From: Halanaerobiales bacterium
Lineage (GTDB): Bacteria > Bacillota_F > Halanaerobiia > DY22613
Reading direction: 5' to 3'
Length of the DNA stretch: 18,021 bases
Assembly (NCBI GenBank): GCA_023128035.1
Contig: JAGMES010000086.1
Coordinates: forward strand, 1 to 18,021
Each line of letters starts with the position of its first letter. Positions within the stretch are counted from its first letter, which is position 1. The translations under genes were made by a program, and so were the position numbers. The notes under the pieces were generated by a model, which was given only the letters and a program-made list of their open reading frames with translations, had not been told where the DNA came from and ran no database searches. Shown here in pieces: positions 9,260 through 14,850 of this stretch.

Positions 9260-9417
9260 GAGTATGCAATTAATAGATAAATGCCTTTCAGGACGGTAGA
9301 AGCCATCCCAGCATAAAGTAAGATAGATGACAATACAGGTCCAATACAGGGCGTCCAGGCTGCCCCGAAAGCCATCCCAAGAAGTATAGAGCCAATCCAA
9401 GTTGAAGATTGTTTCCT
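9256..9417 (-). pseudogene. ccdA: ccdA remnant (cytochrome c biogenesis / thiol transport protein)
   Basis: Read on the minus strand, the frame gives about 53 residues including GSILLGMAFGAAWTPCIGPV, then LSSILLYAG and IYLLIAYS. The WTPCIGP motif with its redox Cys and the following membrane helix are diagnostic of CcdA/DsbD, which carries electrons across the membrane to extracytoplasmic thiol proteins. The remnant has a TAG upstream in frame and ends in a TGA supplied by the fold-back element, so only one of the two Cys-containing halves is left. It cannot be functional. Confidence 0.8.
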
Positions 9418-9440
9418 CTAACAGACTACGCACAGGATGA

Positions 9441-9644
9441 ACACAGTATTCTATATTGCAAGAAATGTGTCATACTGCGAAAAAGCTATATAACTATACA
9501 TTTACAGAGTATACTGTAAGGCAGTACTTCTTTGAAAAAGAAAAATTTCTTAACTATGAGAAAGTCTATCATATAGTAAAACATAATGAGAATTATAAGC
9601 TTTTGCTCTCATACTTTCTTCGCCAGTCATTTGTTCAAGGGTAA
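9441..9644 (+). pseudogene. tnpB: tnpB/OrfB N-terminal fragment
   Basis: The open frame encodes about 67 residues that match the start of IS200/IS605-family TnpB (OrfB) proteins: HTAKKLYNYT, VRQYFF, KFLNYEKVY and NENYKLL in the family order and spacing. Full TnpB proteins are about 370-450 residues with a RuvC nuclease core; here everything after about residue 85 is missing and a TGA sits just upstream of the frame. No ribosome site precedes it. The C-terminal part of a tnpB lies in the same orientation at 14284-14628; whether both come from one gene cannot be decided here. Confidence 0.75.
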
Positions 9645-9961
9645 AGTTGTCTATGGGTGAGTCTGATGAATGGAGCATTAGGGGGAAATGTGTGGAGACG
9701 ATTTTTTCTCCAATCTATACAACTAATCAATTAAGGGGGAGGAGATTGAAATAGTTATATCTTAAGGGTGGACAGTAAAAAAATATTAAATTAAAATTAT
9801 AAAAATACTATAAAAATATTGAATAAGTTTAATATGAATGATATAATAATAAAAGTAATATATTTGATATTATTATAAAATTGAGAGGAGATAAGGCAAG
9901 AGGTAAAGAAAGTTAGTGTTGAGACTATTAACTTTAAACAAAAAATTAGGAGGGAATATTA
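9645..9961 (+). promoter_or_regulatory. Upstream region and promoter of the DUF6973-like gene
   Basis: A good vegetative promoter lies at 9819-9847: TTGAAT, 17 bases, TATAAT. The leader of about 107 bases contains an AAAGTTA/TAACTTT inverted repeat (about 9909-9935) and ends in AGGAGGG before the ATG. The first part (9645-9770) has only small inverted repeats (AGTTGT/ACAACT, GGAGA/TCTCC) and no gene; it may be further IS debris. The middle is extremely AT-rich. Confidence 0.65.
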
Positions 9962-10702
9962 ATGAGAATGAGAATAGATGCTGGTTTCACCTCTGATATT
10001 CCAAAGAATCTAACAAGACAGAGTAACCATTCAAAAACGACTAGAGAGAAAAATAGTACAAGATCATCGAAAAGTTCTTCTTATGAAAAAAATCGTGATG
10101 CTTATCATACAGCCGCCAAAGCTCGTAATGATGTCAATGCTCAGATGGCTAGAAAAACAAATGATAAGTTTTCCAAAACTGTTAGCGGAAGTACGGAAAT
10201 ATACATGAATTTAAGAGATGGGCTAAAACCTAAAGAGTTGCAGAAAGCTTATGAGATCGCTAATGAATGTAGAGAAGCAGGTGTAAAATATGCAAAAGAC
10301 CATAATTTAAGGGATTCAAAAGGGAATTTAATTACATGGGATAATGAAGCAGACGCATATAGACATTATACTTGGAATGCAAAGATGACCAGAGAATTAG
10401 GGAAAGATAAGGCAGAAATAATCGCAACTAACCACGAAAAAGCAGCAACTCGTTATAGAGGTGGATATGATAAGAAGACTAAAACTTATAACTATAGTGA
10501 TACTTCTAAAATGGATTTACATAACAACAAAGTTGGAAGGGATATGGCTAGTGATCCTAGAAATAAAAATAAGTCGGCTGATGAATTGTTTGACGAAGCT
10601 TTAAAATCGAAAAAAGTTAGAACAAGTCCTTCTAGAAGAAATAGAACTAGTAGAGGAGCTGGTCGTAGAGGAAGAGGAGGAAGAGTTAATTTTCTTAGAT
10701 AG
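9962..10702 (+). CDS. DUF6973-like protein with Arg-rich C-terminal tail
   Basis: A 246-residue soluble protein with no signal peptide or membrane helix. Residues 1-70 are Ser/Thr/Lys-rich and look disordered. Residues about 85-200 carry the pattern WDNEADAYRHYTWNAKMT, then TNHEKA, then MDLHNNKVGRDMASDP. This is the conserved D-x-x-AYRH ... HE ... MDLHNN-x-GR set of DUF6973, a domain found in Gram-positive secreted or polymorphic-toxin-like proteins, with His/Asp residues that could form an active site. The last 30 residues are almost all Arg/Gly/Ser (GRRGRGGR) and could bind nucleic acid. Two paralogous small membrane proteins follow, a layout expected of an effector with immunity proteins; that role is inferred. 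The family call comes from memory of its motifs. Confidence 0.6.
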   Translation: MRMRIDAGFTSDIPKNLTRQSNHSKTTREKNSTRSSKSSSYEKNRDAYHTAAKARNDVNAQMARKTNDKFSKTVSGSTEIYMNLRDGLKPKELQKAYEIANECREAGVKYAKDHNLRDSKGNLITWDNEADAYRHYTWNAKMTRELGKDKAEIIATNHEKAATRYRGGYDKKTKTYNYSDTSKMDLHNNKVGRDMASDPRNKNKSADELFDEALKSKKVRTSPSRRNRTSRGAGRRGRGGRVNFLR

Positions 10703-10739
10703 TGTATGTAGTGGTGAAAATATGAAAAGGAGGTTTGTA

Positions 10740-11027
10740 ATGAAAAATAATCAGTGTAATAATCGCTTTTTAAATATTATAATAATTTTCATAGTAAATC
10801 TACTTTATGAGGTTATTCAATTAATTGACTTTGCTTCTTTACCTTATGTTTATTATTGGATAGTAAAAGGTGTTGTAAATGTAGTTGTTTTATATTTAAT
10901 TAGTAATTCATTTAAAAATAAAAAAAACTTACTTTTATATGCCATACTTTCAGTTATTTTTGCATTATTATCTACAATATCTTTTATGGCTTATTATGTA
11001 TATCAATTACACCTTATTATGGATTAA
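10740..11027 (+). CDS. Small membrane protein, paralogue 1
   Basis: A 95-residue protein with three predicted hydrophobic helices (about 10-30, 40-58, 66-85) and no recognised domain. The start at 10740 is preferred over the ATG at 10722 because AAAAGGAGG, which lies inside the longer version, sits 6 bases before it. It shares a pattern with the next gene: FNII/LNII, VNLLYE against INLVYD, FYWIVK or YYWIVK, VNVVVL against VNVLVL, NKK, LYxILS. The two are therefore an old tandem duplication. It lies 37 bases after the DUF6973-like gene, likely in one operon. It could be an immunity protein; nothing in the sequence proves this. Confidence 0.75.
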   Translation: MKNNQCNNRFLNIIIIFIVNLLYEVIQLIDFASLPYVYYWIVKGVVNVVVLYLISNSFKNKKNLLLYAILSVIFALLSTISFMAYYVYQLHLIMD

Positions 11028-11168
11028 AATATTACATATTAACAATGGGAAAACCACAGAGAAACAATGTTTTTGAATTTTCTTAAGTTAAGAAGTGTGG
11101 AGGCGGTGAAAGTAGGATTAATTTTACAGGATAAAGTAATAAGAATTGTGGAAGAAAAGAAGATTTAA

Positions 11169-11465
11169 ATGAGATATAATTTGTTCAAGAATAAATACTT
11201 TAATATTATAGGAATTATTATAATAAACCTAGTTTATGATTATCTTTTGCATTTAGAATTATTTGACCTTACTACTGATTTCTATTGGATAGTTAAATGG
11301 TTCGTTAATGTATTGGTTTTAACTATAATTAACACAATGACTGAAAACAAAAAGAAACTAAATTTATATATTATATTGTCATTTGTAGTAGGAGTTTTTT
11401 CTGCGGCTTTTTCTTATGGAGGAGTTAATTTTAGAGTTATAGCTAATCTTATCTATGGACAGTAA
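11169..11465 (+). CDS. Small membrane protein, paralogue 2
   Basis: A 98-residue three-helix membrane protein aligned over nearly its whole length with the preceding one (shared YWIVK, VNVxVL, NKK, LYxILS), with about a third of positions identical by eye. The ribosome site is weak (AGAAAAGAAG). A short GTG frame at about 11106-11168 ends in TAA one base before this ATG (taaATG), which could allow translational coupling but is unrecognised. Function unknown; being kept as a diverged pair next to a possible effector would suit immunity proteins. Confidence 0.7.
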   Translation: MRYNLFKNKYFNIIGIIIINLVYDYLLHLELFDLTTDFYWIVKWFVNVLVLTIINTMTENKKKLNLYIILSFVVGVFSAAFSYGGVNFRVIANLIYGQ

Positions 11466-11590
11466 AAATATTTATAATTCGTTACTACAGGACAAAAAAT
11501 CTAAGTTCGCAGAAAAATTAAAACTATTTGTAAAAAATATAATTATAATATTGATTTACTTGTATGTAGATGGTATAATAAAAATGTGAA
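11456..11590 (+). CDS. Possible 44-residue membrane peptide overlapping the next promoter
   Basis: An ATG frame that overlaps the last codons of paralogue 2, begins MDSKNIYNSLLQDKK and ends with one hydrophobic segment (IIIILIYLYV). It has no ribosome site of its own and would depend on termination-reinitiation. Its second half coincides with the -35/-10 of the TPR gene, and in such AT-rich DNA a frame of this length may be chance. Confidence 0.25.
11551..11579 (+). promoter_or_regulatory. Extended -10 promoter of the TPR/peptide operon
   Basis: TTGATT at 11551-11556, 17 bases, then TATAAT at 11574-11579, preceded by TG at 11571-11572 (TGGTATAAT, an extended -10). This is one of the best promoters in the window. 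The leader of about 100 bases contains GAAATCTT/AAGATTTC arms (about 11588-11630) that could fold, followed by the ribosome site AAAGGGGGAAA. Confidence 0.8.
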
Positions 11591-11684
11591 ATCTTGCATT
11601 TTGACAAGAAGCTGACTCTGGAAGATTTCCTATAGGAGAGAGTGCGTTAAGTTAAGAAGAAAAGATAAAAAGGGGGAAACGGAA

Positions 11685-12656
11685 ATGGCTGTGAATTTAG
11701 CTCCAGCTAGTTTTTATGAAGATGCTAAAAAAATGTTGGAAAAGAAGGATTTATTAGAATTCGTGTCGAATATTAGTGTTGCAGTAGAAGCATCCCGAAA
11801 TAATAAAGAAATGCTTGCAAAGACAACATACTTAAAAGCCAAAGGTTTAATTACTTTTAATCAACATAGTAAAGCATTAAGTTGTATTGATGAAGCATTG
11901 GAGTATAACATTGGTGTAAAAGCTTTTGAGTTGAAAAAGTATAAGGGTGTTGCTAAAGGTTTTTTAGGTAAAGCAAATCAAGCTCTTAAAATATTAAAAG
12001 AACTTACTACTGAAACTGATGATATTAATCTTTTAGTAGGAGTATATATTAATATTGCATGGGTGCATTTATCTTTGAAAAATAATAACTCAGACGGACG
12101 TAATATTGAAGAAGCAAAACATTATTTGGATTTGGCTAATGAGCATTTTGATTCTTTGTCTAACAGACGAAAATGGAAAGTGCGTAATAATTACAGTGTT
12201 TATTATTACTATAAAGATGAGTTTGAAAAGGCTATTAAAATTCTTGAGGATTCCATTAAATATTGTGAGGAAGAAGAGTTACCAGACGTATATAATAACT
12301 TAGCTAAGTTATATATAAAGATATCTGAGGATGATAGCGTATCCGAAGTTGCTATAGAATACTTAAAGGAAGCAGAAGCACTTGGAACTATATATAATAA
12401 AACAATCTCATTAGGTTATACATTCTATTTTAAAGCAGAGATAGAATTAATTGAAGATCAAACAATATTCAATGCGTTAGATGCTCTGTATATTTCTTTT
12501 GAATACTTTAAAAAAGCTGAAGCGACTGTTCAGGCTTGCGATACTTTATTAAAGATTAACGAACTTATGGATGAATATAAACATAATAGTTTAAAATCTT
12601 TTCGGGAGAACTTGAAAAATAAACTAAAAAATACACCATACTATGAAAAGATATAA
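11685..12656 (+). CDS. TPR protein, RRNPP/Rap-like peptide-receptor candidate
   Basis: A 323-residue protein, all alpha-helical, with tetratricopeptide-like repeats across about residues 40-300 (KALSCIDEALEY, GKANQALKILKEL, NIEEAKHYLDLANEHF, FEKAIKILEDSIKY, VAIEYLKEAEALG). There is no N-terminal helix-turn-helix, so unlike PlcR, NprR, Rgg or AimR it would not bind DNA directly. In that respect it resembles Rap proteins, which regulate by protein-protein contact. The key context is the gene 28 bases downstream, which encodes a small exported peptide, the Rap-Phr arrangement. AAAGGGGG precedes the ATG. Its output target is unknown; the neighbouring XRE regulators are possible. The TPR fold is firm; the receptor role is inference. 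Confidence 0.8.
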   Translation: MAVNLAPASFYEDAKKMLEKKDLLEFVSNISVAVEASRNNKEMLAKTTYLKAKGLITFNQHSKALSCIDEALEYNIGVKAFELKKYKGVAKGFLGKANQALKILKELTTETDDINLLVGVYINIAWVHLSLKNNNSDGRNIEEAKHYLDLANEHFDSLSNRRKWKVRNNYSVYYYYKDEFEKAIKILEDSIKYCEEEELPDVYNNLAKLYIKISEDDSVSEVAIEYLKEAEALGTIYNKTISLGYTFYFKAEIELIEDQTIFNALDALYISFEYFKKAEATVQACDTLLKINELMDEYKHNSLKSFRENLKNKLKNTPYYEKI

Positions 12657-12684
12657 AAAAATAAAGGAAAGCGGGGGCGAACTT

Positions 12685-12837
12685 ATGAAGAGGGTAGTTT
12701 GTATTTTGAGTTTGGTAGCGTTGTTATTCGTGGGAAGTATGGTTGTTTTTGCTGATCCTTATGCTGTACCAGATATTGACAGTGTAAGTTTGGTTAATCC
12801 ACCTGTTGTAACTGTTGACGAACCAGCTAGTGAATAA
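12685..12837 (+). CDS. Exported Phr-like signalling peptide precursor (candidate)
   Basis: A 50-residue protein with a clean Sec signal peptide: a basic start (MKR), a hydrophobic core of about 17 residues, and an AxA-type site (VFA) predicting cleavage after residue 23. The released piece is a 27-residue acidic, Pro/Val-rich tail with four prolines and no cysteine, unlike a bacteriocin with a double-Gly leader. The start at 12685 is chosen because AAAGGAAAGCGGGGG lies just upstream and because the longer frame from 12643 would overlap the TPR gene and put charged residues before the signal peptide. It is co-transcribed with the TPR gene and followed by the terminator. This matches precursors in Rap-Phr systems, which are exported, trimmed and reimported by an Opp permease. 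Whether it signals is inferred. Confidence 0.7.
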   Translation: MKRVVCILSLVALLFVGSMVVFADPYAVPDIDSVSLVNPPVVTVDEPASE

Positions 12838-12865
12838 AGAAACTACATAGAAAACATCTTAAACA

Positions 12866-12903
12866 AAAAGGACTTCTATATTTTCTATAGGAGTCCTTTT
12901 GTA
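12866..12903. terminator. Bidirectional terminator between peptide gene and XRE gene
   Basis: AAAAGGACTTCTATA/TATAGGAGTCCTTTT, a 15-bp stem with one mismatched position and a short loop, with A and T runs on the two sides. It serves the convergent TPR-peptide operon and the minus-strand regulator that ends at 12906. Confidence 0.9.
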
Positions 12904-12905
12904 AA

Positions 12906-13430
12906 TTAAATAATGTTATCTTTGACATATTGTAAAACAGAATCTATATTGCTACTCTCTACCTCTAGATCACTAAGGAGGCTTTTTATTATATCTAATT
13001 TTACCTCTTGATAGTTGATTCCTTCCTCCAACTCTAGAATATTTATAAGGGTTTTATGCTCCTCTACTGTAGGAGATGAGTCTCCGTGTAAAATGTCCAG
13101 TAAGTGGAGTAGCGGAATTTTTGTCTTTTCTTCTAGCTTATCCGGGTTCCAATCTAACTCTCTAAGGCGATTATTTACTTCGTCTGTGAGTTTCTTTCTG
13201 CACATCTCTTCAGAAGGAATAAATAAAGTATAAAGAGGTAGTTTCATGAATCCAGCAAGTCTGATGACAAACTTTAGAGATGGGAAAGTTTCCATGTTTA
13301 TGATTCTGTGGATATGACTCCTATTCACACCAAGAGCATTCCCGATTTGTTCATATGTAAGCTTATTTTCCTTCTTAAAAGCTGTAATCTTTTGAGCTAA
13401 TACTTGAAATTCAAAATAGGTTTTAGTCAC
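12906..13430 (-). CDS. XRE-family transcriptional regulator, two HTH-like domains
   Basis: A 174-residue DNA-binding protein. The first domain (about 10-65) is a canonical Cro/CI helix-turn-helix (LTYEQIGNALGVNRSHIHRI followed by a FPSLKFVIRLAGFMKLPLYTLF tail). A second, weaker copy of the same fold appears at about 85-130 (LDWNPDKLEEKTKIPLLHLL, then a TVEEHKTLINILEL tail). The GTG start at 13430 is chosen over the ATG at 13475 because AGGGAGG lies 8 bases upstream and the promoter -10 sits at 13464-13469, inside the longer version. Its promoter holds the TAACAACATT word discussed under the regulatory features, suggesting autoregulation. It converges on the TPR-peptide operon. Confidence 0.85.
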   Translation of the reverse strand: MTKTYFEFQVLAQKITAFKKENKLTYEQIGNALGVNRSHIHRIINMETFPSLKFVIRLAGFMKLPLYTLFIPSEEMCRKKLTDEVNNRLRELDWNPDKLEEKTKIPLLHLLDILHGDSSPTVEEHKTLINILELEEGINYQEVKLDIIKSLLSDLEVESSNIDSVLQYVKDNII

Positions 13431-13454
13431 GGTTAGAACCTCCCTAAATATTTT

Positions 13455-13530
13455 ACTAACAACATTATACAACAAAGTCGAGAAATAAGCAACATATTCA
13501 TTGACTATATAACAACATTCGTGTATAATG
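13455..13530. promoter_or_regulatory. Back-to-back promoters with shared candidate operators
   Basis: Minus strand: TTGCTT (13492-13487), 17 bases, TATAAT (13469-13464) for the 174-residue XRE gene. Plus strand: TTGACT (13501-13506), 17 bases, TATAAT (13524-13529), reading toward a structured short RNA. The -35 boxes are only 8 bases apart. TAACAACATT occurs at 13457-13466, overlapping the minus -10, and again in the same orientation at 13510-13519 inside the plus-strand spacer. A repressor bound to these words would block both promoters. Confidence 0.75.
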
Positions 13531-13535
13531 TAGTT

Positions 13536-13623
13536 ATCCCCGATAAAGAGTGACCAGCTCTAATCCTATCCCCATCTTTCACCTCTGAAAGAAGAAGGAG
13601 TACCAAAAGGTCACTCTTTTGGT
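13536..13623 (+). ncRNA. Candidate small structured RNA
   Basis: Transcription from the plus promoter would start near 13536 and quickly enter a perfect 11-bp stem, AAAGAGTGACC (13545-13555) with GGTCACTCTTT (13609-13619), closing a loop that contains CTTTCA/TGAAAG (about 13576-13591). An alternative hairpin, ACCAAAAG/CTTTTGGT (13602-13609 and 13616-13623), uses part of the same right arm, so the two exclude each other. The second hairpin also lies directly after the stop of the minus-strand XRE gene and could be its weak terminator. No start codon with a ribosome site is seen in it. Its expression is a prediction only. Confidence 0.45.
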
Positions 13624-13857
13624 TTAATTAATGTTTACAAAGTCATAAATATTTAAGTTTTCTTTTACACAGAGTTTCATCATAGTTATAAGAAACTTTT
13701 TTCCTGCATCTCTTCCGTTATGCATAATTCGGTATATGTAACTGTTATCAATACCTAATTTATCCGCTAACATTTGTTCATCCCAGCCTTTAGTTTCCAT
13801 TAATTCTTTTAATTTGTTTGCTTTTATCGCTCTTGGATTTTCTTTTGTACTTTCCAT
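13624..13857 (-). CDS. Small XRE-family HTH regulator
   Basis: A 77-residue single-domain Cro/CI-type DNA-binding protein. The helix-turn-helix lies at about residues 15-50 (LKELMETKGWDEQMLADKLG then IDNSYIYRIMHNG), and a short helical tail could aid dimerisation. AAAGGAGG lies 7 bases before the ATG. Its promoter (TTGCTT, 17 bases, TATGAT) is laid out like that of the other XRE gene. It lies upstream of that gene on the same strand, but the other gene has its own promoter, so they are likely separate units. Such small XRE proteins regulate prophage, conjugative or toxin-antitoxin loci; the target here is unknown. Confidence 0.85.
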   Translation of the reverse strand: MESTKENPRAIKANKLKELMETKGWDEQMLADKLGIDNSYIYRIMHNGRDAGKKFLITMMKLCVKENLNIYDFVNIN

Positions 13858-13888
13858 ATGTAAACCTCCTTTTGTTAATTACACAACA

Positions 13889-13917
13889 ATCATAACATAA
13901 AGTTGTTAGAAAAGCAA
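13889..13917 (-). promoter_or_regulatory. Promoter of the 77-residue XRE gene
   Basis: On the minus strand: TTGCTT (13917-13912), 17 bases, TATGAT (13894-13889). CAACAA/TTGTTG words surround it (ACAACTTT in the spacer and TTGTTGT just after the -10), as at the other XRE promoter, pointing to a related or shared operator. Confidence 0.7.
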
Positions 13918-13938
13918 CAATAAATTCTCTATAAATGT

Positions 13939-13974
13939 AAAAAAACTCCTTGAGTTGGTTCTCAAGGAGTTTTT
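13939..13974. terminator. Terminator of the former nrdJ gene
   Basis: A 14-bp perfect stem, AAAAACTCCTTGAG/CTCAAGGAGTTTTT, with a six-base loop. It lies four bases after the nrdJ remnant's original stop codon and looks intact in both directions. Confidence 0.9.
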
Positions 13975-13977
13975 AAT

Positions 13978-14325
13978 CTATAATTCACAAATTCCACCAG
14001 CACAAGCATATTCACGACTTCCTTGTGTCTGATCTAAGATAATAAGCTGAAGTCGATTTTTGGTAACTTTTTAACTAATTCCTCATATTTTTCTTCAGTA
14101 ATCTCCTCATAAGGAGCCAATTCATAAACTCCTTCATCATGAGGTAAGAAGGCAATACCAGTTACTAAGTCAAAATTCTTGTACACCCAAGCGCCCACCT
14201 CTAGCCATTCATCAGGTTTTACATAAATAGTGATTGAAGGGTTGTGATCTGTCCAGAAAGTCTTAAGCATTTTCCAGTACTCTAACTGCTTACTCGCTGT
14301 CCTTTCGTCCTTAAGACACTTCCTT
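13978..14325 (-). pseudogene. nrdJ: nrdJ 3' remnant, B12-dependent ribonucleotide reductase, frameshifted
   Basis: Read on the minus strand from about 14320, the frame gives KDERTASKQLEYWKMLKTFW, then HNPSITIYV, EWLEVGAWVY, FLPHDEGVYELAPYEEITEE and LPKIDFSLLS, then stops at 14034. One base out of frame the sequence continues ILDQTQGSREYACAGGICEL and stops at 13978. This is the C-terminal end of adenosylcobalamin-dependent ribonucleoside-triphosphate reductase, and the final CxxxxC pair is the thiol pair that re-reduces the active site in that family. About 115 residues of a protein of roughly 700 remain, with a single frameshift, no N-terminal catalytic barrel and no promoter. The gene was cut off near 14320, where the tnpB fragment begins on the other strand. 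Confidence 0.85.
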
Positions 14326-14628
14326 GAGGAGATTTTACAGGAAACTCAAAGACAACATTGGATTGCTAGGCATTATGATAAGGATTATATGCACAGGAGT
14401 ATGTTAAATCAAGAAGTAATAGGAGAGTTTAGGCATATTTTAAAATGGATTATGGAGCGTAATGGTAAATATTTTTCTAAAGTAGACGAAACAGATACGA
14501 CAAAGATTTGTTCAATCTGTGGTCATAAAGAGAAAAAAGATCCCAGTATTAGGGAATTTGTTTGTTCAGAATGCTCCAACAAACTAGCACGAGATATAAA
14601 TAGTACTGTAAATATAGCACAAAAATAA
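14284..14628 (+). pseudogene. tnpB: tnpB/OrfB C-terminal fragment
   Basis: The frame ends in the TnpB signature: GKYFSKVDETDTTK, zinc finger CSICG ... CSEC, and ARDINSTVNIAQK, whose Asp is the last RuvC catalytic residue. The zinc finger sits between the second and third RuvC motifs, as in active TnpB. Clear similarity runs from about 14370; the frame is open to 14284 but the RuvC I and II parts are absent, so it cannot be an active nuclease. An ATG at 14389 has no ribosome site. Its 5' part overlaps the edge of the nrdJ remnant. A standalone zinc-finger fragment being expressed is unlikely. Confidence 0.75.
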
Positions 14629-14850
14629 ATAAAAATCCACACTAATTTAGTAGGAATTAATAAATAGTATAAAATAATCTTTATGTGAGGCAGAATAGGG
14701 AAGGAAGACTAGAAAAAATCTAACTATAAAAGAGGATTTTGATTAATTATGTTGAATTTATCGGGGTGAGTATCTAAAAAGGATGAAGCCAACGTAGAAT
14801 CGAAATAATATAATCTTGATACGAATTACACTAAAAGGAGTCGTTATAAA
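14629..14850 (+). other. Region between tnpB fragment and rimO
   Basis: No gene and no convincing terminator or -35/-10 pair is visible. In intact IS200/IS605 elements the stretch after tnpB encodes the guide-RNA scaffold and right end, so part of this may be such a remnant; only a small CTAA/TTAG hairpin is seen. It ends with AAAAGGAG, the rimO ribosome site. Confidence 0.3.

Noticed and set aside
9209..9433. 74-residue minus-strand frame across the fold-back element
   Set aside because: The neighbouring frame on the same strand carries the CcdA motif; this one has no features and crosses the repeat.
9645..9770. Group II intron or riboswitch-like RNA before the DUF6973-like gene
   Set aside because: Only short 5-6 bp inverted repeats are present; no domain V or known aptamer pattern is recognised.
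11083..11659. 13-base word TTAAGTTAAGAAG present at 11083-11095 and 11647-11659
   Set aside because: Short, AT-rich and not symmetrically placed relative to promoters; it may be chance in this composition.
14034..14270. 78-residue minus-strand frame as an independent small gene
   Set aside because: It is the tail of NrdJ; similarity continues upstream of its ATG and, after one frameshift, downstream of its stop.
14389..14628. 79-residue zinc-finger protein as an intact gene
   Set aside because: Motifs are exactly the TnpB C-terminus, the ATG has no ribosome site and similarity continues upstream of it.
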